Source: Bugulina stolonifera (taxonomy: Eukaryota > Bryozoa > Gymnolaemata > Cheilostomatida > Bugulidae). Taken from it: 64,000 nucleotides of DNA. Both the position numbers and the translations under genes were made by a program. The stretch's first letter is position 1, and every line of letters begins with the position of its first letter. A model generated the notes under the pieces. The model ran no database searches and was not told the origin of the DNA. It saw nothing but the letters and a program-made list of their open reading frames with translations. Positions 25,701-37,000 of this stretch are shown here, piece after piece. Location of the stretch: contig OW285192.1 in the NCBI GenBank assembly GCA_935421135.1, positions 12,355,501-12,419,500 of the forward strand. Reading direction: 5' to 3'.

Positions 25701-28700
25701 AATGTAGTATGTACATGTATATGACATATCACAATGTAGTATGTACATGTATATGACATATCACAATGTAGTATGTACAAAGTACATGTATATGACATAT
25801 ACACAATGTAGTATGTACATGTATATGACATATCACAATGTAGTATGTACATGTATATGACATATCACAATGTAGTATGTACATGTATATGACATATACA
25901 CAATGTAGTATGTACATGTATATGACATATACACAATGTAGTATGTACATGTATATGACATATACACAATGTAGTATGTACATGTATATGACATATACAC
26001 AATGTAGTATGTACATGTATATGACATATACACAATGTAGTATGTACATGTATATGACATATACACAATGTAGTATGTACATGTATATGACATATACACA
26101 GTGTAGTATGTACATGTATATGACATATCACAATGTAGTATGTGTATGTATATGACATATACACAATGTAGTATGTACATGTGTATGACATATACACAAT
26201 GTAGTATGTACATGTATATGACATATACACAATGTAGTATGTACATGTATATGACATATCACAATGTAGTATGTGTATGTATATGACATATACACAATGT
26301 AGTATGTACATGTGTATGACATATACACAATGTAGTATGTACATGTATATGACATATACACAATGTAGTATGTACATGTATGTGACATATCACAATGTAG
26401 TATGTACATGTATATGACATATACACAATGTAGTATGTACATGTATATGACATATACACAATGTAGTATGTACATGTATATGACATATACACAATGTAGT
26501 ATATACATGTATATGACATATACACAATGTAGTATGTACATGTATATGACATATACACAATGTAGTATGTACATGTATATGACATATCACAATGTAGTAT
26601 GTACATGTATATGACATATCACAATGTAGTATGTACATGTATATGACATATACACAATGTAGTATGTACATGTATATGACATATACACAATGTAGTATGT
26701 ACATGTATATGACATATACACAATGTAGTATGTACATGTATATGACATATACACAATGTAGTATGTACATGTATATGACATATACACAATGTAGTATGTA
26801 CATGTATATGACATATACACAATGTAGTATGTACATGTATATGACATATACACAATGTAGTATGTACATGTATATGACATATCACAATGTAGTATGTACA
26901 TGTATATGACATATCACAATGTAGTATGTACATGTATATGACATATACACAATGTAGTATGTACATGTATATGACATATCACAATGTAGTATGTACATGT
27001 ATATGACATATCACAAATATTGTACAATAAAAAATGCAGCTTTGTGTAATACAGCTTTCAGACTGCCGCTTATATTAACTACTAGCAGCGAGGCCAACGC
27101 TAACCACAAGTACATTATTGTAGTAGCATACTCTACTGAGCGGTAGGGGTCAACGAGTCAACAAACTTTAAACCCCACGCTAACTAACACGTGCCAGCTA
27201 TAGTATAGTAATAGCTAACCACATTGTGGTTAGTGTTTGCCGCTCGTGATAGTAGTTGGTATAAACGGCACTATTAAAAGGCTCTTAGACTTACTTTCAT
27301 TGGCTTCACATTTACCAAGCTTTTCAACATACTTCAAGTACATTTTAAAGTAATAGTCCACCGGCTGCAACGAAAATTATAATTTACATGATTTGTATGC
27401 TCGGGCACAGGGTGAGGGTGTCACTGGATGTGTTTTGTTTCAGATAAGTGCTCAAGTGGCACACTTTTGTAATTTCCAAAAAACTTGCAACTCTTTGGCC
27501 CAGGGATAACTTATCTAAGCTTAACACTGCATAAGATGGGGCTACAGACTGTTATAATATTCAAACAATTTTACAAATTAAAAAGACAATGAATATAGTT
27601 CCCTACCCTAGCTGTCATTGTTTAGAGTAGTACCTACAATATTTCTATTAATTTATTTTAGCAAAACAGAAGGACAGTTGTTACATGTTATTTACTAAAT
27701 GCTATCAATCCTACGAACAGTTGTAAAGCCACAGTAGCTTCTAGTAAAAACAATGCCACACGTCTTGTACCTTGGTCTTGTCAAACCTAGGTGTACATGT
27801 TCACAATTCTACTGCACCTTATCACGGAATCCTTTCTTGACGTAATCAAATGTCGGGTACCCACTATCTTCAGCATATCCCGTTACATAATCAGACTTGC
27901 TGAAGTTGTACCAAACAAGTGGCCATGCAATCTTATCAAAATATTTTCCCTTGAAATCTGGTAACTCTTCAACATGGTACCCTAAAACAATAGTAGCTGA
28001 ATTAATTACTAATATAATTATTATACAAGTTAATTACTGCATTATAATTGTTCTATTGTTTAGCTGCTTGTAAAATATAAAAAATGTACAAGTTCATTGG
28101 AGAGCTAAATTGGTGTAGTGGCAGCTAGATATTGCCAAGCTTGGGTTAAAACCCCAGGTGGAGATAAGACATTTTCACAGTTGCAAAATCAGATTATTAG
28201 ATGGCCACAACAAACTTTTTATGCAATAAAAATGATATAACGAGAAATACAATTGGACCCCAAGTCTCAGCATTACCAGTACAGGTGATTTTACATTATC
28301 ATTAATTTTAGCAATAACATTTGTTTGTGCAGTACTAGCTTTACATGGGGCCTTACACTATCACTGCCGTTATAGCACTTTCTCATACAATGTATTTCAT
28401 ACCTTCGATATCGGAACATGCAATGTTGATTACATAACAATCACACAGTCCTATAACTTCAACACTACCTGTGAGCAAGGAAGATATTACCTGTGAGTAG
28501 TGGGGTCATGTTTGGGAATGTATTCTGTCCTACACTGTTATATCCATTGAGAGCTACACCTTTCTGCTCATTGATGAGATAGTAATGAGTTTTATTCATT
28601 ACTCTTCTAGACATCAAATGTGAAATTCCATCATTATAAAACATCAGAACACTGAGTCTTCTTTTGTTGTGGGATTTCTGATTTTGCAACTTTACTGAGA

Positions 28701-31429
28701 GGTCTTTTCCAGCAGCTAAAATGTATTTCATAGCAGAAGGTATAAATAATAAGGGATAAATGCATAATGATGCTGGATATATAATAATAATAATTAAATG
28801 GCAGACCCTCATTTCTGAGAATGTCTGTGGTACTTATATACCACAGCTAGGTGTGTCTTATTTTTTATAGTGGTGTGTGGGTGTACCAAGTTCTCACCAC
28901 CACTTTTCAGTCACTGCCTGTTATGAACCCAGTTTGAAGCACTACTACAAGGCCGGAAGTAGTATAGATGGTTTTATTAGCCATATTTTAAAGAGTACCG
29001 CAGTAACTTATTTCAGATTAGCCAGCGAGAAAATACACATACATGTACAGGTTACAACAGTAGATCTGTAGTAATGTAGCCGTTAAACCTTACATGTTAA
29101 CCTGAGGAGTATCTGATAGTAAACCCACTTCTCCTTTTTTATATCAAGGCTCATCAAGCTGCTATCGTCCACTAACCCGACACATCCTATAAATACGACA
29201 TCTGATTCCTCGGGAATCTTGATCTGAAATTTCTTGTTCACACGTAGATCTGGAATAGTGCGCAAGGACTCCGGAGAGCCATCTCTGTAACAATAAAGTT
29301 TGTGCTAATCAACGCCATAGCCATCCGTCATCGAGGTTATAAAAGTCATAGAGGTCATAGAGGTCATAGAGGTCATCGGTCATAGAGGTCATAGGTCATA
29401 GAGGTCATAGGTCATAGAGGTGTTTCAATGGTCTTTTGCTAACAGTGTTCCAACTTTTATTACGTTTTCGTCTTAATTGTCTTTAGCATTCACAATTTTT
29501 TGTCAGCACTCTTAATGTAGTGGTCCACTTCTAGAAAGAAAAATTTGAAAAAAGTAATAGTTTGTAAATGATATACGATGGCTATTCACTTAATGGCATG
29601 CTGAATTGAAGACAAGAACTGTGTTTTGTATAAATAATTTTCATTGTGTAGAGTCAAGGTATGTCTTATTTATCAAAATGACAAATGCTTTTAATAAAAG
29701 TTTACTTTTACAAAAACTACTGAAATGCTGAATATCAAAGAATCAAATTTCCATACAGTTTTCCTACATAAGAATTTATTGTGTGTGTGTGTGTCTGTGT
29801 CTGTGTGTGTGTGTGTGTGTGTGTAGACATAATGTACTTACACTGTCATATCTGCCATCTTGCAGTTTTTAAGCTGCGACTTTTTTTTATATTTTAAATA
29901 TTTTTCTTCATCCAGTAGGATCATTGTTTTGTCTTTTGATAGCCGGAACAATAGAGGTTTCTCCTTACACTTGTAAGGTCCACTTTTGGCAAGTTTGGTT
30001 AACTGCTTTACCATGGCTTTCTGCGACTGTTTGTCCCATGGATTTAAAAGCGGTCTGTGGCAACCTGACTTCTCTTTACCACCTGATTTGTTAGAAGCTT
30101 TCAATCTTTCTTCATAATATGGGTCATAAAATTTCTAAAGATGAAATAACAAATTTTTCTTGGCAGCAAACAACATTCTTCTTGTATTCAAATACAATAA
30201 CACTATTCATATTATAGAGAAACTTGATGAGACTTAGTGTCATATCGACCTAAATTTCAGGCACAGGTCAACTTGCTAACAAATCTTCTGGCACACATTT
30301 GTCACAGATTGGCGAACACACCGGCCTGGGCCAAATGCAAAATCCTCATCTCCGTGAGAAGAAGGCAGGTGTGCCAATGAGCTAGGGCTAGGGATGGTTT
30401 CGTCCAGCCAAGCAAAATCCTGGGCCAATACTATACATGTAATTATAAAATGTATTACCTCACAAGTGTTTAATTATGTAATACATAAATTAATTAATAG
30501 ATAAAACACATAATCCATAAAATATATTATAAATAAACATGCATATTAGTTTACTCGTGTATGATTATATAACATATTAATTTACATGTATATTTATACT
30601 GTATGCTACTTTACCTATTTGCATGATTGTATAATTATATTATATAATAATTTATATGACGTGTACAATTATATAAATAGTATATAATTAAATAGTGCTC
30701 AAGTCATGTAGATTAACATAATTTATAGAGTCATAAAAATGGATAAACTATTACATTTCGTCTTAAATGGGTTGCCTTTGCAATCATCATACAAACCTGT
30801 ACAAGTCATGCAGGCTATTTTATAATTCAAATAGCAAAAAAAGATGAAGAAGACTGTGTGTCTACTCTACTAAAAACCGGTCAAAATCTTACCTTAGGTG
30901 GCCAAGGTCTTCTAGTAGAGGCTGAAGCTGCTATGGGAGTAGTTTCTACAGCAATAGTTTTTCTAGTAGTATACTTGCTTCTAGATGTTTCCTTAGATGC
31001 TCGAGTAGTTTTTTTAACTTTCAATGGAGCAGCTGTAGTTTGATACTGGTTAGTACCCTCAGTTGAAAATGGCAAAAAGCTTGTCACTTTACCCATTGAG
31101 AAATCTGTTACTTCCTCTACCTCCAGTTCTTCGTCACGCCTGCTATTAATCACTGGTTGAAGTTTCTTCAGATTTTCTTGAAAATATTGTCAGCTTGTTG
31201 AATTTCATAACTTTTATATTTAGAGCTGTTTTACATGTATTTACTTGTAGATTTATTTTCTATGTTCTCTTGTCTGGTATTTGAAATAAAAGACTGCAAT
31301 AGTATAGTGTTACTTACCATTTGTTCCAAGCTTCTCTAGAGTCTGCGTAGAGCTTAGGTATAGAACCAGTCCTCCTAGTATTATTATAGGTAAAAAAATT
31401 TTGATCACACTTTTTTGTACGGGTATCAT
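22780..31429 (-). CDS. Gene C: DUF229 / alkaline-phosphatase-like type II membrane protein, about 748 aa
   Basis: Eleven exons in transcript order: 31429-31318, 30893-31176, 29842-30134, 29094-29284, 28491-28715, 27818-27981, 27295-27364, 25293-25463, 24468-24634, 23369-23465, 22780-23252. They total 2,247 nt, in frame throughout. Exon 1 encodes a short basic N-terminus and a hydrophobic anchor (IFLPIIILGGLVLYL). Exon 2 is a 95-residue Ser/Thr/Lys-rich stalk. Core marks: FYNDGISH, NTFPNMTPLLTG, FLWFLNSLSH, FGSDHGPNHG. After DHG, C and D read PNHGSIIDESGG where A and B read ARFGSIR, so the pairs may differ in substrate. The Cys-rich C-terminus is almost identical to that of D. Introns hold a 43-bp minisatellite, a 33-bp satellite, a fold-back insertion and a (GT)n tract. 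The membrane enzyme role is inferred from the superfamily. Confidence 0.92.
23525..23662. mobile_element. Fold-back (snap-back) insertion in an intron of gene C
   Basis: Two near-complementary arms of about 63-73 bp around a GAGG loop; the right arm carries about 10 extra bases near its outer end. The matching intron of D (about 35100-35130) reads straight through from CTGCCATGAA to CTTTCAGATATC without it, so it was inserted after the C/D duplication or lost from D. It may be a small MITE. Confidence 0.8.
23870..24460. repeat. 43-bp minisatellite, gene C intron
   Basis: Seven regular 43-bp units run from 24092 to 24392 (starting AACATGGGAGTAG), with degenerate flanks. Each unit is built from four sub-repeats of about 10-11 bp of the form TAGCATGGGG. 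The array abuts the donor of exon 24468-24634. A short relative occurs at 35369-35510 in gene D. The - strand ORFs across it are repeat artefacts that read on from the real exon. Confidence 0.93.
25529..27016. repeat. 33/32-bp satellite, about 45 units, gene C intron
   Basis: Unit ACATATACACAATGTAGTAT plus GTACATGTATATG (33 bp), interspersed with a 32-bp form lacking one A (ACATATCACAATG). Every unit contains TACATGTA or a close variant. A block with the variants TGTGTATG and CATGTGTATG appears twice about 131 bp apart (about 26138-26190 and 26270-26320), showing block duplication. The array is absent from the matching intron of gene D. Confidence 0.95.
28105..28170 (+). repeat. tRNA-like fragment in an intron of C
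   Basis: It has an A-box-like TTGGTGTAGTGGC and a B-box-like GGGTTAAAACCCC. A diverged counterpart lies in the matching intron of D (about 38920-38975), so it predates the duplication. It is not a functional tRNA: there is no full cloverleaf. Confidence 0.4.
29335..29421. repeat. 9-bp tandem repeat AGGTCATAG
   Basis: About eight to nine imperfect units in an intron of gene C, right after the 29094-29284 exon. Gene D has only a non-repeated equivalent near 41140-41170. Confidence 0.8.
29781..29823. repeat. (GT)n microsatellite
   Basis: GT repeats with two CTGT interruptions, about 20 bp from the donor of gene C exon 29842-30134. Confidence 0.95.
30235..30430 (+). repeat. Dispersed repeat copy in an intron of gene C
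   Basis: Inverted relative to 8895-9035; see that entry for the shared blocks. Confidence 0.55.
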
Positions 31430-31687
31430 AATGATGCTACCAGCAAGAGCTGTCTTTTGATGCTGTCAAATATTGAATGAATTCTTGTTAGCAATAAACT
31501 AGCCAATAAATCAATGACAGAACATAATGTCATGTAAACTTAAAGTATTACCTGTGAAGAGATTTTAGCAGCGCATATTAAACAGTCGAATGTCTGTGAA
31601 ATTATAACAACATGTTAGCGTAGAATAGAAACAGGTGTATGTATCATCATAGAAGTTTATTAATAATAGGGAGATAATTTCACATAC

Positions 31688-31745
31688 CTAGCAGAAAGTC
31701 TGTTTCCACTGATGCCAGCTGAACTGTCTAAATACAAATGGCCTC
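31688..31745 (-). promoter_or_regulatory. Likely 5' non-coding exon of gene C
   Basis: It ends at a donor (GTATGTG, 31687 downward), and an acceptor-like TTGACAG lies upstream of the start codon at 31429. The same block with its own donor (GTAAGTA) is conserved at 46568-46625, upstream of gene D. Conservation continues upstream to about 31960 in C. The transcription start is not determined. Confidence 0.5.
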
Positions 31746-32225
31746 TAACCAGCAAATTATTACTAATGTAATACTAATATACAATTATATTACATGTGAA
31801 TTACGTGTAACAGCATGTTATGTGAAAACTAAGTGCATGTCACACAACATGCGGGCAGTCTTGGTTACAGCTCACTCACAGCTGTCTGTGAGAGCCTACG
31901 TCTATGAAAATAACTACCAGCAGTATACACGCATGTTTCAAAGTAGAGACCTACAGTGCCTAACCAAATAATTTCTGGTGCCACTCCTACCACTATTGTC
32001 ATTACTCACCGCTATTTCTACTGCTGTTACTACTGCTACTACTGTTACTACTGTTGCTACTACTACTACTACTGTTACTACTGTTGCTACTACACTATGA
32101 CTGCTACTATGACTACTAATACTGCATTTAGTTTATTTCATTGCTGTAAAATGCAATCAGTCTATTATATTTTATTGTAGGCTCTCGTCGATAATGCTCG
32201 CCTTCCCTCCCTTTTTTTGTTTCTC

Positions 32226-32256
<31 letters not shown>

Positions 32257-32359
32257 TTCTCTCCTATGCGTTGTACATAATATATATTTATATGTGTGGT
32301 CAACAAGTTACCTTTAACAAATGTTATCTGTAAACTTTTAGAAAACCCCAATAAATGTA

Positions 32360-32640
32360 AGTGTAAATGTTTGTTGTAGATGTAGGCCTATGGTAAATGC
32401 TGCACTTTCCACAACTGACTAAAAATTCTTACAGCTACTTTAAATGTGAAGTTTGAAAGCTAGTTTCACTTTCGTGCAATATTGTGAGTTCAGAAAAATT
32501 GTGAATCTAACTGCCTTATTTGTAGTAAATGCTTGCAAAAAAGTCTTTGCAACATTAATAATTAGACTAGCTTCTACATTCCAACTTCCATAAAACTCTA
32601 ATTGGAGGGCTTGCTTTAGCCAATCAGTATAGGTCATGCA
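32360..32640 (+). repeat. Dispersed repeat, copy 2
   Basis: Homologous to 14195-14500; see that entry. Confidence 0.6.
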
Positions 32641-33415
32641 TGAGATTTTCTACATAAGGTACTAAAAACACTCCTACCAATGGCATGGAATTGGAAATAT
32701 GTTCACTCCATGTCATCAATAGTAGAGCAGATACGGTAGATGCGGTAGATACTGTAGATACATGTAGATACCTGTAGATGCCTGTAGATACCTATAGATG
32801 CCTGTAGGTGCCTGTAAATACTGAATTACACCATTTTACATCTCTAGAGCATATGAGCAGTTATGAGCAAAATATGGCTATATATGTTAGGGGGTTTGGC
32901 CATTTTCTGTATATGTATATTGTATTTTTGCTAAAAATACAATATATGTTAAAAATGCAGTATATGGCTATATATGTAATATAAGTAGTTTATTTAATGT
33001 CAAGGAAATTTGCATAATCAAGCGGAAAACTTCGAAATTTACAATCTACATTATAACATCATAAATGTAGATTCATATATTATGACATAGAACTGTAATA
33101 ATATATAATACAATCATGTACTGTACATAGTCTAATAAATAGTCAATAGATGTGATTGTGAATCTACCGAAAAGTTTTCAAGATAGCAATAAGACCAGTT
33201 GAACTGAATCAAACTACTCTTTGGTTTAGATGTTCATAAGCTTTGAGGAAAAAAACCAGGATTCAGCAAAAGTTAACTAGTGACTTCAGTTTATTATTGA
33301 GGTAGGTTCACTAGTCAGAGGTATTTTAACATCTGCATACATTCTAGACGAAGCTATAGCAAACATGCAGCCTTTTATCCACTATGAAAGGTATGAAAGG
33401 TAACGAATGCTCTAG

Positions 33416-33673
33416 TCCAGTCCAGTGCGATCCGGTCCAGTGCGGTCCGGTCCAGTTCAGTCCAGTCCAGTCCAGTCCAGTCTAGTCCAGTCTAGTCCAG
33501 TCTAGTCCAGTCTAGTACAGTCCAGTACAGTCTAGTCTAGTCTAGTCTAGTCTGGTCTAGTCTAGTCTAGTCTAGTCTAGTCTAGTCTAGTCTAGTCTAG
33601 TCTAGTCTAGTCTAGTCTAGTCTAGTCTAGTCTAGTCTAGTCTAGTCTAGTCTAGTCTAGTCTAGTCTAGTCT
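33416..33673. repeat. Pentanucleotide array (TCTAG)n / (TCCAG)n
   Basis: The right half is almost pure TCTAG. The left half is a mixture of TCCAG, TCTAG and TGCGG-type variants. Intergenic, 3' of gene D. Confidence 0.95.
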
Positions 33674-34013
33674 GCAGTAACAGAGATACATCTAGAAACA
33701 TAAATTTACTGAAATATTAAAGTAGGAAATTTACTCAGCTGTACTGCTTATGTGTCATTAGATTATAGTATGTGTGGCACTACTACTGTCTAAACTAAAA
33801 CTGTTCAACTTAATTGTACATGCATACCAGCAATTACAATTACACTACAGAATGAAATGTAAGATTGAAGCATTCCAAATAATAATATTGCAGCAAATAA
33901 TACTATAACAAACAGTAATATAGCAAACAGTGATACAGCAGACATGCTGGTTTGTAAGAATGTCAGTCTGTCAGCTGATAATTCTCATCATGGTATACCA
34001 ACAGTGAACTTGA

Positions 34014-37000
34014 CTAAGTTGAAGCACTCTTCCTCTGTACCTTACAGTAACAGTAGCTCCTTAAGACAGCATCCTTCATACAGTAAGCTGTATCTCCGTA
34101 GAGTGAGGCCCTAAAAGGTTGTCCTACCACCTTATATTCTGAACTCTCGTTATAGTGTCTTACCATAGCCTCAAATCTGGCATGGTAAGGCATGGTTTCA
34201 AACACTACAATGTAATCAGCAAAGTCGACTGCATCATCCTTAATCCTTGCTTGACCAGTTTTTATTTTACCGTGGATAATATTTTGTAGGACTACTACTT
34301 CGCAAAGTTCATTATAAGGTTCCAGTAGTTTGTTTATATGTTCTACCGTAGCTTTCACAGCTGATATTACTGATGTATTAGAAGTAGGTATATCGCTTAG
34401 TTTCCTACATTCACAGTACTGTGCAGGAATTCCAGCTTCTGAACACGATCTTGTGTGTGGTACTTTTTCTTTCAGAAGGTTTATACCTACAAAATATAAA
34501 TTTGATAGAAACATATTTATTTATTGCTTACGAGGGATGAGGCTAGACCATGCTGTAAGTCAGTGAGTCAACATCTAATAACATAGCGGCGCACATGTGC
34601 ATCAGATAACTACAAAGCTTAATTGAGACCTTCATCCTTTCCTCTATAAGAATTACTATTGGAAAGATGTTACCTAGCTGCATTATTTCCCCTAGTATTT
34701 TAGTCAACTGGATAGTGAGTGTACTTAAACACGGGTTCTCAATTCAAAGTTGGTAATATCAAATTAAAATCTGAAATACAAATTCAACCTCCAGTTATTT
34801 TGGCGAACTGCAAACTGGTGCTTCAGTTAGCTCTGATAGTGAGTAGTTCACTCAAGTGTGGCATCTCAAAGTTTAATCTGGATTAATATGACTAATAGGG
34901 ATCAAAGACCTTACATATTTACAAAGGTTACCTTAGGATATTATACTTACATTGTCTCACACTTACCTCTTCTTTTACCCTTGTCAACTTCTGATTCATT
35001 CTCAACAATATCCAAAAGTGTCTCATGGACATCAAATGGGGTAGTTAGAGCATTTTGATTGTCCTGTGGAAGTTCAATTTAATGGAATTAACGTTAAAAT
35101 ATTTTATGACTTCCTGCCATGAATGCCTTTCAGATATCAGTGCAGCCAAGGCTATACATTAACAGAGAAAATGTTTCATATAAGTAGGCCTACATGTAGG
35201 TATTCATGGCGAAGTTTAACAATACCATGGAGGAGGGGAAGATTTGTTAGTGCTTGGTATAAAATAATATAGAATATTAATATTCTGCATTATTTTATAA
35301 CAAGCACTTAACACTCCATCAAGTCGTTAATTTTGAATTCATCACAATTATATAACTGTTAAAAATGCAGGGGGTAGCATGGGGTAGCATGGGGGTAGCA
35401 TAGGATAACATGGGGGTAGTATGGGATAACAAATCATGGGGGTAGCATGGGATAACATGGGGGTAGTATGGGGGTAACATGGGGATAATATGGGATAACA
35501 TTGGGGTAAGCTACTAACCAATAAAGTCTGGTATTTTTCTGGATACTCTTTCCTGAACCATTCAGGGAATACAAGCACCTGTAACGGTAGTCTTCTTTCT
35601 ATTTGACCTCCACTTTCGTCTATTATTGATCCATGATTCGGCCCATGATCACTTCCAAACACAAAAAGTGTATTTTTGAAGGTTCCTGAAATATAAATTT
35701 CTCACAATTTGGCATTCTGCTTGCACAAGGTTATCAAGTTCACATTTTGGACAGTATCCAAGCATCAATCAAGTAATACAGTTGATTGTATCTTTGTAGT
35801 ATCTACATGTATGTACATGCATGGTCACTGTTACAAATCTTCTACAAGTAGAAACATACACTAACTTCTTATGACAAGGTGTGACATATTAGTGCTCTTA
35901 CTGCTTCCAAGCAACAATGAACAGCCTGTGGATCACCAAAAAGATTTGAGTTGCATTTACACAACTATCTTGGTGTCTCGTTGAGATCCCAGAGACTATT
36001 TTTGAGTTAGCTATATCCGGCCAATCCAACCTCACCAAGCCATTTTCCAAATCGCCATTGCACATTGTACCGTTATCTACTGTGACAGTAACTTGAAGAG
36101 TGTTATGTAGCTCATCGGCCTATAGCAGGGATGCCCAAACTTTTTGGTGGAAAGGGACAAATTCTAAAATCGCATCAGAGCAAGGGACACTTAGTTTTTT
36201 CTGCTGCATTTATTGCGATTATTAAATGGGCAATTTAATTATGATACAAAATGAGTTATTTTATAGCTATAACTCGCGTATTTATTGATTTAGTTTCAAC
36301 CAAAGTATGACAGCAACAGCCATCTACTTTTGAAGAACACGAAAACAGAAGAAAGGTAGAAACAAACTAGCAAATTTTGCGCCGTTATTAGCCTCAAAAT
36401 GACGGTGAAGCAACAGGGCGTCACAAAATTGAGAGCAAAACGCCCTGTTCGCCAAATATCAAGTGTGTTTAATATTTTACGTTTAGCTCTCGATATCACT
36501 GACTTCTGATTGGGCAAAATTTTTCCCGGCTCCATTCTACACTTTCGTCTGTAAACAAAAATTCTAAGTTGAGTCGTTGTTATAATGTGATGTGCACGTA
36601 GGAGACATGACATATACATGTATAGCAATAATTGCCTCCCTTGGCACACACGCGAAGACTAGAAATTCCTTTCATGGAGAAAACATCGCTAGTGTGTTGT
36701 CCAGCGGAAAAAAGTTGTTACGCTGACTAAACGTGGTGAAATGCGGCAAACATATCCGCTAGTCTGTTTCGGCCTCAAGTAAATTATATGAAAGTTGCAA
36801 TGAATATTCTATACATGCTACATGATTCACTTGTGAATACAATTATTAGTGGGTGACATGGAATTGCCTCTTCTCTTGGATCATCCTCAAAGTCTATGTC
36901 AGCTTTAGTAGCTGCCTGGTATGTTTGTCTGCCAGTCTTGTCTGATTTTTGTTTTTGATATGCATGTAGTTCAGGTGACTGAACAAACTCACGTAGGCCT

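Larger units (their letters stand above)
31430..34013. other. Region between genes C and D
   Basis: No coding exon. It includes the 5' side of C with a likely non-coding exon, TACTG-type triplet repeats (about 32010-32100), (TTTA)n at 32226-32259, a dispersed repeat at 32360-32640, a 10-bp GTAGATACCT-type repeat at 32745-32820, and a TCTAG pentamer array. From about 33000 it is homologous to the 3' flank of C. Confidence 0.5.

Noticed and set aside
25464..26966. Many 60-170-aa ORFs on both strands
   Set aside because: They are translations of the 33/32-bp satellite, with no independent coding signal.
25529..27016. CRISPR-like array
   Set aside because: There are no unique spacers. Units are contiguous tandem repeats and the genome is eukaryotic.
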